In this document: positions 33,032-45,487 of the stretch, piece after piece
Numbering within the stretch: position 1 is the stretch's first letter
How the letters are laid out: each line of letters starts with the position of its first letter
Assembly: GCA_047495785.1 (NCBI GenBank)
Contig: JBLDXI010000024.1
Location: forward strand, 5,208,001 to 5,272,000
DNA length: 64,000 nucleotides
Direction: 5' to 3'
Origin: Lepidodermella squamata
Lineage: Eukaryota > Gastrotricha
Notes under the pieces: model-generated
Told to the model about the DNA's origin: nothing
What the model saw: the letters and a program-made list of their open reading frames with translations, nothing else
Databases searched by the model: none
Program-made: the position numbers and the translations under genes

Positions 33032-34403
33032 CGATCGCCGATAATATCACCGACCCGTCACGACCAGGCGCTCAACACCCGGTGCTACCACAGACTTGCG
33101 GCCCGTTCTGACTGAAATATCTCACTGCGATATCAAAAACACTAAAAAAATCGAATAAAAATAAAATCAAGTGAAAATTCAATTTTTTAAACGATGATTA
33201 TCTCGGATTTTTACGATCGATTTTCCGATCTGAATATCATTTACAAATAATACACACGAGTACATACGGCGCAAACACTCACTTTACACGATGACGAATA
33301 TATTAGTATTAGAAAGTCAAATAATTTCAAATTTCGCTGGTTTTTTTTTTGTTCTAAAAAGAAAAACTCATCGGTGCTTGTCATTGTTATCATCGTTGAG
33401 AACAAGAAAACAGGTAGCAAATCAACCGGATCCGACCGGTTTCACTTCGGATAGATAGAAATGGTCCTTAACATCGCAAACACAACAAACGAGCGGCGAA
33501 AAAGAAGAATTGGTTATTGCTAGAGTTGAGATCACTGAGTTCGAAAAGAGCGTTTATTTGCTGTCATAGGAAGACAAAATTCACACACACACACGTAAAG
33601 CAGGAGGTTAGTCTTTCGATTTCGATGTAACATCAAGGAAAAAAAGCAGTTGGCAGCGTGCCCCTAAATTGGCAAAAACCAATCATTTCTAGAACACCTA
33701 AAATTACGCATAATTTTTCATAAGGGGAAAGGTTAACAATTTTATAAAAAAAATCACCTGATGAATTTCAGAATTTTTCTCTATTTAATCGAAATCGACT
33801 ACATTTTGTTAAACCTGGCTATAATGTCTCTGAAAACTGAGCAAATTTAGGGACACGCTGCTAATAAACATCAAATGCATAGGTAAATTTCGTTGCTAAA
33901 ACGCGACATTCATAGTGCGATATTATATAGATGAGGCGGCGGCGACGGCGTGACTCTCATAAAATTACCCGCTTGACATACCTAAAATACCTGCAGAAAG
34001 CCGATTAATTACGAGGTGGGCGAAAACGTGAGTGGAATTGGAATGCGGGCCATTTTTCATTCACGCTTGAAGAACAGCGACACACACAACTTGTGTTGAG
34101 AAACGACAGACAAAAAATCAAGACTAGAAACGCAATTAACGTTTCCGATTTCACTCGTAAATACAGCCGCGATTTTTCATCTCACAAAAACAGAAATAAT
34201 AATTATAATAACGACGACAATTTAGCCATTAGTTGCAGTAGTAGTTGCGTAAATACTGACATGAATAAATACACACATGTAAGTATATACAAAATGAAAA
34301 CGGCACAAGGATCCGCAACACGTAAGACTCGAGTAGTCGTGGTGCTTTTTGAAAACAAAGCAGTCGCTATTACGGTGACTAATTACAGCGCTTCCGTTGT
34401 TGT
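33032..34403. other. Region upstream of the Egalitarian-like gene
   Basis: No coding exon seen. Contains a short CA run near 33582-33593 and AT-rich DNA. The TGG/TTG repeats at 34431-34470 belong to the Asn-repeat codons of the neighbouring SLC37 gene. Confidence 0.4.
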
Positions 34404-37400
34404 TCAGGCAACGGGCGTTGTCGAGTCCACGCCACCGCCGTTGCTGTTGTTGTTATTGTTGTTGTTATTTTTCGACTCTTCTGCTTCGGCTTTGCGGCTA
34501 CTGTGACTACGGCTGCGACTTCGGCCGCACGGCCACCAGCGTGAAGCGCGCAGCTCGGCGACGACCATGCGGCCGACGCCGAGCGTCGAGACGATGCAGC
34601 AGCCGACGAGGAAGTGGAACACGTACGCCCAGCCGAGCGCCTGTTCGATGAGCGGGATCGCGATCTGGCCCAACGCCGCGCCCGCGCTCCCCGTCCCGTC
34701 GATGATGCCGCTGTTTTTGTTTGATGAAAGAGCGCAAATAATCAACGAAACAGTAGCCTCAAATTGCCTAGATCTATTAGGGCGGTTGTTTGCAATACGA
34801 TTTATCATTCACTTATCGGCCGGAAATTAGAATCATGATATATCTAACTTTTTTACGCTACAGAAGCCGTACGACATGAAAATATGGTCAAATACGACAT
34901 GATCGTTAAAAACTGGAATTTATTACAGTATTGCATTCCAATTTAGGAAAAAATTATTTTAAATGAATCGAAATTAAAATTGAGCATCCCTAAACCCTAA
35001 ACCAGAATATCTTCTAGCAAAGTTTCTAGCTGCGGCATTTTTGTTCGGGAAAAATGTAAGAAAATGCTTCAAGCTTTCATTTGAATCTACTTTAGCAAAA
35101 TTAGACTATAATTTGAGCTTTCGCAATTAAAAAGGAGACATGGCGTCCCTCACTTTTGAAATTTCAACTTTTTGAAGAATTTTTCCTAAAATTGCATAAT
35201 TTGCTCGCAATTTCACAGAAGAAATAAAAAATTTACCGAAGAGAACCCGGAAATACCCAATGAAAAATCGTTGTCTAATTTTCGATATTTTACCAGGTTA
35301 GACCAAATTTTCATGTTCACACTTAATTATCAATCTCTTGGATACAATGACCCGAAAATGTTGAAATTCCACAGTAGGGAGAAGAAGAATACATATTAAT
35401 GCACATCATCAGTAAAATGGTAAAAATCTCAAGTAGAGAAAATGTCAATTTAATACATTATATTTAATAACTAATGTGGTAATTGGGCATGGGCAAAAAA
35501 TCTGGACAAATTTTGACTTGGCAAATGAACTTGTTTTGTGGTGCAAGTGGGGATAATGGGTCATACCTGACGGTGGCGAGTGCCGACCTGCTGTTGTTCA
35601 GTTGCGGGTGCCTGCCGAGATCGGCCGCGACGGCGCTGCTCAGCAGGTTCGCGACGCCGCAGATGCAGAAGCCGACGATGAACAGCATGCCGGCATTCAG
35701 CAGCTTATCGGCCGGCAGCACTATATAACAACAACGGCATAGAGTGACGAATTAGCACGGTAACATGGGTATGAGAAAAAGCTCTCGCAGGAAAAAAAAT
35801 AACACATTAAAACAACTCATCATAGCAGCTAGATTAGCTAACACATTTTCGCAGGTGCGAAAAAACACATTGCAAATATTGCAATAATATTTAGAAAATT
35901 CGTAATATGTTGAAATTAAATTAAAGAAAAAATCCCAGTATTTTTTATTCTTGAAAAGCATCGTAGAAACTCGAAAAAATAGATTGAACCAAAAACAAAT
36001 AGAACTAAATTCCAAGAAATAAAGACTACTGGATAATTTGAGAAGTTACACAATAAGGCTACCTCTTCCGTTGCAATCCTAACAGTTCAACTCGTCAATA
36101 AATCTAGAACATTTGAATGAAAAATCGATAAAACTCACTGTTGTAGATGATAAAAGCCGGAATGCCGAGTAAAAGCATAACAAATAAAACCGGAGCTCGG
36201 CGTAATCGATCCTGAATTTGTGTAAAAAAGCATATTTTCCTGGTTTTCGACAATGTTCGAGAAACAAACCGAAATAACACCACCAATTATACTGCCTAGA
36301 ATGCCACCAATATCGTACCAAGTCGATAAATTGTCCGAATCAGCTTGCGACCAATGAAATTGACGGTTGAGGTAGTAAGGCAGCCAGAAGAAGAACGCGT
36401 AATTCACCAATTTCAAACACGCATAGGCCAACGCATACTAAAATGCCATTTCCAAGTGAAATTCAACGTAAAAATCTCAGGAAATTGCTTACCATAATCA
36501 CTCCAGGTAATAAGAGAGCTTCTAAAAACCCGACAGCTCGCAATTTTGTGGGTTTCTTTCCCGTTTCTAGTTGTTCTGGTGACGACGGAGTATCGGGCGA
36601 ATCGGAACTTTGAGCTCCCTCTATCACTTCAACCATTCCAATTTCTTTCAGCAGGCTCTCGCCCGCTTTCTCTTCTTCGTCGTCCTGCGTTGGCCTCGCG
36701 ACTTCAGTTATTGCTAGAGTATTATCAGGCTCTGCTATGCCGACTTCAGCCGGTGAGACGACAAGCCCAAAGAATAAAATGATAGTAAAAGCGACCATGA
36801 TAGCCGCAGGTACCACTACGGCGATTTCGTAGCCGTAATCGACGAAACTAGCGACTAAAACTGATCCAATGATGTTTCCGACCGACGAATTCGAACTCCA
36901 GACGCCGAGAATGAAGCCACGGTTGTTCGGGAACCAGTTGCCCATTACGGCGAGAACGCACGGCCAGATTGGCCCCTGAAACATGGCGTTTAACGCCCAG
37001 AATACGATGTAATAGTAAATTGAGTAGAAACCAATCCATTCTGGAACACTGGCGAAGAGCACAACAGTCAGAGCTGCACCGGTCATGGAAGCGCATAGTA
37101 AATAACGGAGGTCGAATCGGTCACCGATAATACCACCGATGTACAGAGAAGCTGCGTAGATAATCATAAAAACAGTATCCAAGGCGCCGAGGAAGGCTTT
37201 GCATGATTTGTCATTGCTGCTAGGGAAAAACTGGTGAGCAGACCAGGTTTCCTCGGGAGCCTTCAAACGAACTGTTGCGTTTGAAAATGCGGGAGACCAT
37301 TCTTCGGAGACGAGGACTTTGACGTTGGAGAATGACTTGCGGTTAGCATGGACAAGCGCGTATGTGATGAAGGTCAGAATGAAAACAGAAACGTGAAATT

Positions 37401-37461
37401 GAGTATAACCAGACTGCTTGGGCAAGCAAGAACACTTTTTCTTTTTCAGTTCCTCTTTCAT
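34404..37461 (-). CDS. SLC37-family sugar-phosphate/phosphate exchanger, copy 1
   Basis: Five exons join in phase: 37461-36493, 36437-36270, 36211-36139, 35720-35567, 34710-34404, giving 556 residues. The protein is a 12-TM major facilitator: YALVHANRKSFSNVK near the N-terminus, GDRFDLRYLL after TM2 (MFS motif A region), GNWFPNNRGFILGVWSS, a long acidic central loop (TQDDEEEKAG), AYACLKLVNYAFFFWLPYYL, and GIIDGTGSAGAALGQ. These are typical of SLC37A1/A2/A3-type ER transporters that exchange glucose-6-phosphate for phosphate. The C-terminal tail is Arg/Ser-rich with an eight-Asn run. A cttgattag-like acceptor lies just before the ATG at 37461, so a 5' leader exon or trans-splice site is possible. 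Tandem with copy 2 upstream. Confidence 0.9.
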
Positions 37462-39516
37462 CTCCAAACGTCTAATCAGTAAAAACAAAAATATATCGGA
37501 TGAAAATCCAATAATTATTAAAGATAGAAAAGCAGAGAGCAGAGAGATTTCATTAAGAAGCGCTGCAAGTTCTTGCCTCTGAAAAACATCTTCGTTAATC
37601 TTGAAAAAAGATTATTTTGGATAGATAGGAATTCTCTGGTTGTTGCTTTTGTGCTTTTGGGTATGAAAAATGAATAAAGCCAGCCGATTTATCACGAGTT
37701 AAGCCAATCCATAGCTTCTTTCACGTTACACGGCGCAGACTCCTCCGAGTTCCGTTTCAAATACTTTAGAAGTTTGAGGTCCTAGAGATGAATCGTTGTC
37801 ACTGCAGTTTGCTCAACATATTGAACATCACTTGAACTACGATCAAAGGTCATAGGTCAGTGGTCAGTAACTAGGGCAACTATATACTATATTATTATCG
37901 TTATTGCTGCCAAAGTAGTTAATCAGCGTTGTAGCTTGTGGCGATATCGTTAGGGAGAGTTTGTTGGTAAATTGCCTCAGGAAATGTAACAATGCGGAGT
38001 CATTAACGAGGATAACGGGTCAGAGATACAAAATCGATCCAAAGATCCGCAATCCCGCAGACCGCAAAACCGAAAAATCGAAAAACCGAAATAACACCGG
38101 TGATCAAATTTCGATCATTCATTTGTTCTTAGCTTATATTTTCAATATTTTCAAAATAAAATCAAACATTTTAGTAATTAAGTTGAGAATTCGACGATTA
38201 TGGATATGTTTCAAAAATATTTAACATAATACTTTGTCGCAGTAAAACTTCAAGCGTTGCCATGGTTACGAGTTTAGCGTCAATTCTTCGAGACCAGGAG
38301 AAGGTGGCACCTCTTCGGACGATTCTTTATCTAGCGGTTCCATTGGCAGTGGAACTCTACTTCAGAACGGGGGCCGACCTCACCTGAACTAGACCACTAC
38401 GCCCGAAGTCCTCGCCAAAGAAGAAGAGTTGGAGAGAAAGATTGGTGGTTCGAGCCCACCCAGGAGCGCAATTTTTTATTTGCTGCCTAAGTCATAGCAG
38501 CCTGCATTGAGCTCCCTAGCTAAGCTAAGTTAAGCTTCGACTTCAGCACATGCTGACATCATCGCCATTCATGGCACAAGACCGCACTCGCTGATAGAAT
38601 TTTTTCAGAGAACTCAAAACAACCTCACCTGAGAACATGTTAAAATGCCAATGAAGATTTTTTCCCGATCGACATGCTACAGTGCCAATGCAGAATTACT
38701 CTACCCTGCAGAAATGGAAAATGAAACATGGGAAGAGGTATAAGGGCCCTTTCTTTTCTTAGAGTAAATATCAAACGATAGCTTCGCCAGCTGGTGTGCT
38801 CTCATAATACGCAATGCGAATCAGGCCGGCATGCTTGAAACCAATTTTTTCTTTCAACGCATCCATATATCCTGTCGCCCTTAGTACTTGGAAAATATCC
38901 GAGCCGAAAACCAGCGGAGAACCTCGGACCCTTTGAGAACGGCAGCCTTATGGCCACGCAGTCCGATAGTGCATCACATGACCGCATATTCCCATCCTTC
39001 GCTATCAGGCTCATCATTTTCACATTACCGTCCATCTACAAGAATTCATTGCATTTGCGAATAAAAATACGCTTTTCCTTGTAAAACGATGCCATTTATT
39101 GCACCAACCGGTGATCTGTTCATGAACATTACAGCCAACATTGATCCAAAAGTGGTAGTTTTTAACAGCAGAAGACAATCGTAAGTAATGATATGATATC
39201 AATTCAAGTACAATAAATCAATCAAACATGCAACACAAAAATCGGTTATTAAATGAATCACCGCCTTGATCATAGAAAAAACATCACAACGCCATTTGCT
39301 ATCAGCAGCAGCAACATCCGGTTCAACTGTATAAGTAACTAAATAAGTTCCTCAGTAAAAATATCGAAATTATCAGAAAAGTTTGGACTAAAAAGCAAAA
39401 TATACACCGTTTTTTCTGGTTACGGAAGTTTTCCAAAATTAATGCTGTTTTGGTTGAAGTTGGAATAGAAATAATTCGAAAATTCATCGGTACTAAAATT
39501 GATTTAGTAAAACAAG
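37462..39516. other. Intergenic region between the SLC37 copies
   Basis: Contains the tRNA-Asn 3' fragment at 38430-38462. Open frames (for example 38802-39035) lack domain or splice support. Nothing else recognised. Confidence 0.4.
38430..38462 (+). tRNA. 3' half of a tRNA-Asn (fragment)
   Basis: GAAAGATTGGTGG followed by TTCGAGCCCACCC is the variable loop and T arm typical of eukaryotic tRNA-Asn, followed by a changed acceptor strand (CAGGAGC rather than the usual CAGGGAC) and a T6 run at 38464-38469. The 5' half is absent upstream, so it cannot fold as a tRNA. Probably a retro-inserted or truncated pseudo-tRNA. Confidence 0.65.
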
Positions 39517-42500
39517 CTATTCGTCAGCATCTGTCGTAGCGCCGTCATCTTCGTGAACCATCAACGGCCTGCGATCAGCCCGCGACGACCCGCTGCGATC
39601 CAAGCACCGCCGGCACGCATGGCCTAGGCTTGACTCGCGAAGTTCGCGATATACAATAGGCGAGATGCAAACAGCAGTCAAAGCTGTGCAAACGATGAAC
39701 ATCCAGAAAACGGCGTCCCAGCCGAGGGAATGCTCAAGCAGTGGAATCAGCAGTTGGCCAATCGCAGCTCCAGCACTGCCAGTACCATCCAGGATTCCGG
39801 TAACGGTGGCGAGAGCGGCAGTGTTGCCTCGCAGCTTCGGCTGCCGGCCCAGATCGGCGCAAACAGCTGCCGAAATGATATTGGCGACACCGCCGATGAA
39901 GAACCCTAAATAAAAAGAAAACTTTAGAAAAAAACCAACAAAATGAAGGCCACAGAGGCGCGCATTTCGGGCTACTGATAAAACATGAAAATGACGATAT
40001 CGCATGCCATTTGGCGAACCCCTGGGAAGCCCGCTTAGCATAAGTTTGGCTAATCGGGGAAGAAATCAGATTGATTTGCCAACAGAAATTGTCCACAAGT
40101 GGGGTTTCAGCTACAATTTAGAACTTCACCACTAGATTTACCAAAAATACGGGGTTTCGAGTTTTGACGTATTCACTGCATTTGTTGTTGTCATTTGCGC
40201 AATGAGCGGTCTGTAAACGAGATATACTTCAGCCTGCACAGTCGATATCGATTATAATTATCGATTTTACAAATCAGTGATTTTTCCGAAATCAGTCGAC
40301 TTGGAGCATCAATTATTTTTCTACATAGCCTAGGGCATTATGTAGCTAAAATAAAAATTCGAAGTTCAGAAAGGGCTTAGTATCGATCAACGAACGAAAA
40401 AGGAAAAAGCTGAAATCGCAAAGATTCGAAAAAATTAGTGTCAAGACATTTCTTTTTAGCGCCTGATTTGGTGCACTTGGTGGTGCAAATACTTGGACCC
40501 AACTTTTCCGAATCCTAATAAAACCGAAAAATACCCTACTCTTTTCTCTTGCATGAATCTCCCGCATTTTTGCGTAAGAAATTCTTTGTGTTTTTTCAGT
40601 GAATTCTCACCTAGAATGACGAGGACAATGGCGTTGATGAGCATGTTGTCTGGCAGGGCCTTGTAGACGAGGAGCGTGGGCAGCGCGAGGATGAGCATGA
40701 CAGCCATGACGGGGGCGCGGCGCAGTTTGTCGGAAATGATGCCGCCGACAATGCCGCCGATGATGCCGCCGAAGTCGTACCACGTCGACAGGTAGTCGGC
40801 CGTCGACTGCGACCACGAGAACCAGTGGTACAGGTAGTAGGGCAGCCAGAAGAAGAACGAGTAGTTGACCAGCTTCAAACACGCGTACGCCACAGAGTAC
40901 TGCGAGAAACAAAGCAGGCAACAATTAAGAAGTTAAAAAATATTTTAAAAATTCACAAAATAGCCTATTTAAGGGAATCTGGAGATTTGAACTCTGGAGA
41001 TTTGAAAATTTGATTCAAGAGTTAGAATTTTTAGGAAAATTGATCAATTTGTTGACTAACGATTATGACACCCGGCAGCATGAGCGCCTCGACAAAGCCG
41101 ACCGCCTTCGCCGGCTGCTCGTCCTTGCCGTGGTGATGGCCCGATTTGTGCTGCTGAACCGGATTCGTTAGCTCCGAGTTCGGCGGCGCGATGCCCGCAA
41201 ATGACGCGCCGGTCGGCAGAATCGCCGTCGTTTCACCCGCAACAGGTTCAGGATCTTTTGGCACCGGTAAACCTGAAATACAAACAAATTTAAATGAATT
41301 TTAGAAAACCGTTTTTTTCGACAAAAAGCGTATTGTTTAATTAAGCTGCCCCTCAACCGATCGGCAGTGATTTCTTTTAAGTATCACGCGAAAGGGGAGA
41401 AAAACGTAAAAATAAACACGGTGTAGTTAAAGGTCACACTATAGAAGCCACTCAGTAAGTTATAATTATTTAACGCCTGCAATTACTTTGTTTAATCGAT
41501 TTTAGTTGCATCAAACTACCTTGGCGGCGTAATTTGCGCGGTGGCGCTGATTATCATGGTCCATTTTAATTAATTAAAACATGCGATACAAATAATGTAA
41601 GGGTCATGCAAAAAATGCGACGAACCTATTTCGGCGGGCGACACGACAAGACCCGTAAAAATGACGATGCCAGCTGCGAACAGCAAGATAGCTGGTACCA
41701 GCATAGCGATTTCATAGCCCATGTCGACGAAAGCACCGGCTATTCTGAGATTGGAATTGAATAATTGCTGAAATGATGTACAACAATCGGATGAAAAATA
41801 CTCACAGTGAACCTAGAATATTGCCGACAGAAGCGCAGGCGGACCAAACGCCGAATATGAGACCACGATGTGACTAGAAAACAATAGAAAACATGATCAT
41901 TTTCATAATTTGCAAAATTATTGCATTTCGTTTCAAGCTCAACATTGAAAAACATTCATTATATTTTCCTCCACATTTTTTACACTTTCATCAGCATTTT
42001 TGCTCTCCAAGGTAAATTTCTTGAATGCGAAATGTGGGAAAAATCGGTGTTTTAACACGTGATATTACCAAGGCGTAAAAATCGTGGGAATTACTAGCAG
42101 ATGTTACCGTCGGCCAGAGATTACCGTCGGAAAACCTCATTTTCCCGAGATTCAGTGAACAGTTTACCTAATCTCGAAAATCTTTCACGGGTTATCTCGG
42201 CTTTCGGCGCCACTAACCATCTCGAGGGAAGAATTTTTCAATAATTACATTAAATTAAATTACATTATTTCACTTTTGCTGATTTTACTAAGTTTTCATA
42301 TTTTTGGCAAGGCGTAATATTTCGCATGTAGTTAAAATTGTGTAGCAATTGTTACCTTGCCATACCAGTTGCCCATCACGGCGATAACAGCTGGCCATGC
42401 CGTTGACTGGAAGAGGCCATTTAGCACCCACAGCGGCACGTACCTAGAATAAATAAGTAAACAAACAAGTAAGCAGCTATAAATTGGACTGGCAAAAGCC

Positions 42501-43508
42501 CAACTCTTTGAATCTACACCTTACAAAATTCACTCCACGTAAAATCATGGGAAATTTTTATAAAGTAGCTTCAAAATCTGGTGAAAATTGATTTTGCTAT
42601 AAAAAAGTGAATTTCCTAGGTTTCCTCTAAAAATCATGAATCCAGATTTTCAATAATTCTCAATCCCAAATTTCATCCTTTCCATTTAATGAATTGTTCT
42701 GTAATTTATTTGATATCCAATTTTTCATATTTTCCCTTACCCTTGAAGCTAAAAGTAATTTCCAACTATTTTTTTACCAGTAAAGAGCGTAGAAACCGAG
42801 CCATTCCGGCACACAAGCGAATAGTATAATGGTAATCGAAGTCAGCCACATGCCGAAACTGAGCACGTAGCGCAGATTGAACCGATCGCCGAGTGGGCCA
42901 GATAAGAACAGGCCAACGGCATACGCGGCCATGAATATTGTGTCGAGGGTGCCTAGAAACGTTGAACACGCCTGGTCTTCCGGGCTCGAGAACAGCTTGT
43001 GCGAATTCCATATCGCATCCGGCTCTTTTCCCTCGTATGTCGAATTTATGGGCGGCGAAGGCGTCCACTCTTCACTGATTATACCTGGAAAAATATTCAA
43101 AAATTAGTTACGAAAAAGCCAATTTTTCATTATTGCAAATCAATTTAATATAAAAAAATAGCAATAAAAAATCAGAAAATAAATTTAGAAGAATTGAAAA
43201 TTGATGAAACTTCAAAACTTTCAAATTTATTTGGATTTTTATCGATTTTTCAATTATTTGAAGATGTAGTTACCTTTAACATTGGAAAATGATTTGCGAT
43301 TCGCGTGCAGCATTGCGTAACTGAAGAAAGTGACTAAGAATACGACGACGTGGAAATGCGTGTATTTCGACTGGCCGATTCGATGCCGCGCCAAAACGAC
43401 GTCGGGGTCGTCGGACGGCAACAGGCCGTCGTCGCCAGCGCTGCTCGTTCCCTCCTCGCTGTTCACGCCCGCGGTGCGGCCTCGTCGCTTCGGAGTCGCC
43501 GAGAACAT
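39517..43508 (-). CDS. SLC37-family sugar-phosphate/phosphate exchanger, copy 2
   Basis: Eight exons join in phase: 43508-43274, 43084-42778, 42443-42356, 41873-41806, 41744-41626, 41272-41061, 40899-40611, 39905-39517, giving 568 residues. Family signatures are AMLHANRKSFSNVK, GPLGDRFNLRYVLS, GVWSACASVGNILGS, AYACLKLVNYSFFFWLPYYL, ISDKLRRAPVM and GILDGTGSAGAAIGQLL, and the C-terminus is acidic (EDDGATTDADE). The central loop is His/Lys-rich (KSGHHHGKDE). Family members exchange glucose-6-phosphate and phosphate across the ER membrane; substrate here is inferred. The start is taken at 43508, the first ATG in frame; upstream sequence has no acceptor-linked extension that I can support. Intron positions differ strongly from copy 1. 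Confidence 0.9.
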
Positions 43509-44071
43509 GTTATCATCCACGAATTTCTACGCAATAATTAGTCTTAAACTTCTACCTAAAAACAGTAGAATAAAATTTAATAAAAATTCCAAAAATATTA
43601 AACTGAAGGTGTACAATTTTTGAAGTTTCAGATAAACTTACTGGAAATTTTAATTTGCATAATATCATTGAAGATCTCAATTGAAGCTCAAAACTTCAAT
43701 TGAGCTGAAGCTGATTGAGTGATAATAGTCGGTGATTATCATAACCTTCTGAATTTCCACAGTTTGATTACAGTCAGGTTAAAACGAGGCAATTCTGAGC
43801 TGATGTCCGAATGGTGCCTGTTTTTCTTGAATTGCGTGCGATAACCCGGCAAAGCAGCTATTATTTTCTATACGCATAGGCTGGTAGTAATTTCTAGCCA
43901 GCTGCATGAATAATTCCAATAATTTGCCGTGAACAACGTAATTTCTGTTATGAGCTCCTCATTAATGGTACGCAGGTAAATAAGCGGCATAATTTGCTCA
44001 CTTTCGATCAGTATCATTAGCGCTAGCAGCGTCAGACTAGAAGCTAGGCAAATATTTGAATTTTTTCCCAG
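43509..44071. other. Upstream region of SLC37 copy 2
   Basis: AT-rich with no clear gene. A possible 5' exon of the small + strand gene ending at 44340 may lie here (ATGs near 43951 and 43963 precede GT donors) but phases do not match. Confidence 0.35.
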
Positions 44072-44340
44072 ATTTTAAGAAGCTGTCTTGTTTTATTATT
44101 TTGAGCATTCTACGTTCTGTCAGGCCGGTTGAAAAATTGACAGCCCAGTACTTTGATTTTTCCCCTGAGGCAGCTGCAAATGTAACCCAGCAAGCAGGCA
44201 TTGTTGATTCAAAACTAGATGAACTCTTTTATTCGAATAAATCCAAGACCGAGTTTTTCTTTCCGGCGTCCGCTATCAACCTGATCGAGATGACCATGAG
44301 AATCGCATCATTGCACAACTTCAATCACAACAACTCTTGA
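44072..44340 (+). CDS. Possible 3' exon of an unidentified small gene
   Basis: A TTTTTTCCCAG acceptor is followed by an open frame (phase 1 start) of 89 codons to TGA at 44338-44340. It begins DFKKLSCFIILSILRS, hydrophobic enough for a signal or membrane segment, then AQYFDFSPEAAANVTQQAG and ends HNFNHNNS. No family recognised and no upstream exon in phase was found. An AAT microsatellite follows at 44363-44391. Confidence 0.35.
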
Positions 44341-44512
44341 ATACACGGCGTACATATAATAACATTAATAATAATAATAATAATAATAAGATCCATTCTT
44401 TTCAAGGCAGGCAAGACTTTTTTTGACTGGAAGATCATCATCATCAGACTAGGCTATAAGAGCACCCCCACCTCGTTTTCAATTGAGTCAATAATTTTTA
44501 CCGATTTGTTGT

Positions 44513-45487
44513 TTACAACTCGTCGCGAACGTCATCGTCATCATCGTCGTCGTGATGCTCCGAAGCTCCGCCCACCAGCACCTGGTAACCGGCCAGCAAT
44601 TCAGCCTGAGATAGCACTCCGTCGTGGTCGGAATCGACCAGGCCAATCAAGTGTTGCGCCTCGTCGACGCTCGACGACTGCAGGGACGGGGCGATCCATT
44701 GCCTCACTTCATCGGCATCCAAGAAACCGTCCTTGTTCTTGTCCAGCTCGTTCTTAAACCGGTCTTCCTCGAGCTTCTTCCACTCAGCATCACTGCCACT
44801 AGCGTCCTCGCGAACAAACTCAGCCAGTGAGATCTTACCATCGTTATCAGTATCATAGGATTCAACAGTTTGCTGAATCTCGGCAGGCAACATGTGCTCG
44901 AAGTCGTACGGGTGCGAAAATGAAGTGTATTCAACGAGGGACAACTTGCCATCAGAGTCTTGATCAGCTAGCTTGAACCTCAATTGGTCGTTCTTGTAGG
45001 TACGAACTGTAGCTTTGACGTGGGGATCGCCGTGGGCGGAGGTATTCGCGACCAATTCGTCCAGCTGCTCGATATTTGCGTGATATGTGTTCTTGACGTA
45101 CTCAGGCCAGTCAACGAACTGGTCCTTGTTGTCGTCAAGGTCGTGCAATTTGTCCAGGGCTTCCTCCTGGTCTAGGGCGAGGAAGTTCTTCGACAGAGCG
45201 GCGACAAGTTCTTCCTTCGAGACTGAGCCGTCTTTGTTTGAGTCGATATTTTGAGCGATTGCGAGCAGACGGTCGCGCGCTTCGTCGGCGTCCATTCCAG
45301 CGAATTCAGCGGCAAGGGCGCGTGAGCCAAGGAAGACTTCATGGTCGAACGAGTAGGTATCGGCACCATCGGGATGATCGTGGTGGCTATCGGGGTGGTC
45401 GTGGTGGCCATGGTCTTCGTGCTCGCGATCCGCCCGGCAAGTGGCGAATAGGGCGAGGCTTAGTACGAGGATAAGACTACGGTTCAT
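44513..45487 (-). CDS. Calumenin/reticulocalbin-like ER calcium-binding protein
   Basis: Single-exon gene of 324 residues. Signal peptide MNRSLILVLSLALFATCRA, then a His/Asp-rich segment (HEDHGHHDHPDSHHDHPDG), then six EF-hand loops: DSNKDGSVSKEE, DDNKDQFVDWPE, DQDSDGKLSLVE, DTDNDGKISLAE, DKNKDGFLDADE and DSDHDGVLSQAE. The C-terminus ends in an Asp run and RDEL, a KDEL-type ER retrieval signal. This matches the CREC family, which buffers calcium and acts in folding in the secretory pathway. Loop 2 has Gln where Gly is usual at position 6, so it may bind calcium weakly. Lack of introns is unusual beside its intron-rich neighbours. The ATG at 45487 is the natural start. Confidence 0.93.
   Translation of the reverse strand: MNRSLILVLSLALFATCRADREHEDHGHHDHPDSHHDHPDGADTYSFDHEVFLGSRALAAEFAGMDADEARDRLLAIAQNIDSNKDGSVSKEELVAALSKNFLALDQEEALDKLHDLDDNKDQFVDWPEYVKNTYHANIEQLDELVANTSAHGDPHVKATVRTYKNDQLRFKLADQDSDGKLSLVEYTSFSHPYDFEHMLPAEIQQTVESYDTDNDGKISLAEFVREDASGSDAEWKKLEEDRFKNELDKNKDGFLDADEVRQWIAPSLQSSSVDEAQHLIGLVDSDHDGVLSQAELLAGYQVLVGGASEHHDDDDDDDVRDEL

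Noticed and set aside
38270-38500. Possible snRNA or spliced-leader RNA with an Sm-like ATTTTTT site and flanking hairpins
   Set aside because: The first hairpin is explained as a tRNA-Asn T arm, and no known snRNA or leader motif is present.
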